Source: BOG-224 sp963783505 (GTDB lineage: Bacteria > Acidobacteriota > Terriglobia > Bryobacterales > Bryobacteraceae). Taken from it: 64,000 bases of DNA. The notes below the pieces were generated by a model, which did not search any database, was not told the origin of the DNA, and was given only the letters and a program-made list of their open reading frames with translations. The stretch spans positions 113,384 to 177,383 of the forward strand of contig CAWAOP010000022.1 of NCBI GenBank assembly GCA_963783505.1. The letters run 5' to 3'. Below, piece by piece: positions 62,704 through 64,000 of this stretch (within the stretch, counting starts at the first letter, position 1; each line of letters opens with the position of its first letter). Position numbers and translations under genes: made by a program.

Positions 62704-62997
62704 TTGGAGGCGGTGGCAGTCGCACCGCCAGCGGTGTCACGTTGGGTTGATGTTTCCGATCATCTCAGCAACAGGCACGATCACGGCGGTTGCAAAAAAA
62801 CCCTACCTCCCAGCCCGCGCGCTCACAGCCCTTCGCTTTTCGCGGGTACCCTAAAGGGCGAGGTTCCGGACCCTCGCGCGGTTGCGATCAAAGCTATGGA
62901 GTTTCTGTCGGATTCAGAAATCTGCGACTTGAGCCTCCCGCTCGGATCGGTTATGCGTGCCGTCGAATCGTTGCTGAAACGCCCACAGATCAAATAA
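62704..62997 (+). CDS. Uncertain small gene between LOTUS-like and PRTase-like genes
   Basis: The open frame from about TTG 62704 or GTG 62713 to 62997 encodes about 97 residues ending LPLGSVMRAVESLLKRPQIK, with PDPRAVAIKAMEFLSDSEIC before it. The last part looks coding; the first part is less so, and an A-run at 62793-62799 may hide a frame error. A shorter start at ATG 62896 is possible. No family was recognised. Confidence 0.35.
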   Translation: MEAVAVAPPAVSRWVDVSDHLSNRHDHGGCKKTLPPSPRAHSPSLFAGTLKGEVPDPRAVAIKAMEFLSDSEICDLSLPLGSVMRAVESLLKRPQIK

Positions 62998-63004
62998 TGT
63001 CTCG

Positions 63005-63973
63005 ATGGCCCTGCTTATTCCAATTCCGAGGGCGAATGTGGATGCGCTTGAAGGCGCGTTGCATAGGGTAGCTCCGTTTGATTGGGATTCCCGTGGAGCG
63101 ATACACGTGTTTCCTCTCGACATGGACGCCCATGGAAATGTTGCCGATGTCCTGTGTGAGTATTGTCAGGACAATAAGATCAGTCACGTCCTCGTCCCGA
63201 AACGAGTACACTGCGACGAGAGAGCCATTTCAGATGCTGGATACACCGTGGTGATGGGGCCAACCGTTGTCGAACTGGTGCGTGGCGACGGACTGCTGCA
63301 CCAGTTGCGCAACTTGGGCCTTGACTGGCGTAGTGAAGTAACTACACTTCTGAAGCATTACGCTTTGGGCACCGTGAGAGAGCCAGAAATCGACAGGTGG
63401 CTTGGGCAGTTTGAGCGTCTCGGCAATCATCGGGCGGTCGGTGCGCAAGACTGCTGCAGCTGATTGACGTCCTCCCCCTTGCGGACTTGGGCGAAGCGGG
63501 GTCTGCGGATTCTGACTTCTACGGTGCCGAGTTGGTCGTGGGATTCAGCAACGATAAATGGGGGAAGAGCTGGGGAACGATCAGTACGTTGATCCGAAAG
63601 AAATGCGCTTCGGCATCCCTGTTCCCGATTGCGGAAGCGTTCGGAAAAGGGCGGACATCCAAGAGTGCTTCGTCTTGTGGAAGACGGCTTGTTTTCTGGA
63701 ACCGAGATGCAGGCCGTTTTTGATAGTTTGCGCGGCACCCGCCCCCCAGGTGGTAGCCAAAAGGTCCCGCGGTTGACGGACCCAAACGTCTTGTCCCGAG
63801 TCTCCTCCCAAGTCCAGATTCGGAGTCGCTGCGACTTCGGGGAAGCGGTCCTGCGACGGTACATGGCGTCCGACTCCTACGATATTCAGATCGCAGTTAG
63901 TGGCGCTGCGCGAAAGATTCGCTGGTTACGCGGGAAGCCCGATGATCTGGCCTTTCCCGATGGACCAAAATGA
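63005..63973 (+). CDS. PRTase-like (PRTase-CE type) protein, two frame breaks
   Basis: Three consecutive frames form one protein of about 320 residues. Part 1 starts MALLIPIPRANVDALEGALH and ends EPEIDRWLGQFERLGNHRAV. Part 2 (one base missing near 63440) has ARLLQLIDVLPLADLGEAGS and LVVGFSNDKWGKSWGTISTL. Part 3 (one base extra near 63640) has RVLRLVEDGLFSGTEMQAVF, the acidic PRPP-binding loop of phosphoribosyltransferases, and ends KPDDLAFPDGPK. The W-x-x-QF before the PRTase part resembles PRTase-CE proteins predicted in bacterial conflict systems. It overlaps the next gene (ATGA). Error or decay both remain possible. Confidence 0.5.
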
Positions 63974-64000
63974 CAGAAGATGACGACGAGATGTTTCGAA
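63970..64000 (+). CDS. Start of the next operon gene (cut by the window)
   Basis: ATG at 63970 overlaps the PRTase-like stop by four bases (ATGA), which points to a coupled downstream gene. Only an acidic start (MTEDDDEMFR) is visible. Confidence 0.6.
   Translation, partial: MTEDDDEMFR

Noticed and set aside
1..64000. CRISPR array
   Set aside because: No regularly spaced direct repeats and no cas genes were seen.

Overview
The window is a GC-rich, densely coded bacterial chromosome segment. It looks like an acidobacterium of the Solibacter/Bryobacter type. The grounds are two very large carboxypeptidase-regulatory-like (Oar-type) TonB-dependent receptors, a VWFA-related Acidobacterial domain protein, Tat-exported 4Fe-4S aldo/keto reductase and DUF362 proteins, MacB-like permeases without an adjacent ATPase, and many palindromic intergenic repeats. 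The taxonomic call is inference. No rRNA or tRNA gene was seen.

Layout. 1-2954: exported beta-helix protein and OprB-type porin (minus). 2951-4406: relic of a magnesium-regulated locus, read on the minus strand: promoter, M-box riboswitch, intrinsic terminator, a long hairpin-rich leader, then a dead Nramp-type metal transporter start. 4525-6271: CYTH, DUF2203 and YjbQ genes. 6454-6754: palindromic repeats. 6834-16942: DUF362, Fe-S aldo/keto reductase, DUF6599, copper-binding lipoprotein, thioredoxin-like protein, YheT hydrolase, two ABC permeases, O-antigen ligase, SDR. 16964-34116: a 17-kb phage structural cluster on the minus strand (terminase, portal, scaffold, P22-like coat, connectors, tail tube, chaperone, short tape-measure candidate, tail tip) with no integrase, lysis, replication or repressor gene. 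34351-36094: an intact insertion sequence with a 16-bp target duplication. 36149-41206: MFS, GH16, amidase, HAD and a four-zinc-ribbon protein. 41270-47617: two TonB receptors. 48009-51408: MFS, REC-GGDEF, VWFA protein. 51697-59830: thrS, VapBC, two DUF1801 genes, a UvrC-like protein, hisS, aspS. 60054-64000: an accessory zone with HigBA, a palindromic element, a dead tyrosine integrase, a candidate structured RNA with its own promoter and terminator, and an operon (LOTUS-like protein, unclear small gene, PRTase-like protein, next gene) that runs off the window.

Two themes matter for interpretation. First, at least a dozen genes are broken by a single-base frame change while both halves stay clearly conserved. 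One of them is the essential thrS, so many of these are probably residual sequence errors rather than pseudogenes. The Nramp and integrase remnants carry stops, truncation or a lost catalytic residue and look like true decay. Second, the best candidates for undescribed biology are the RNA-plus-operon at the right edge (61808-64000) and the structural-only phage cluster.
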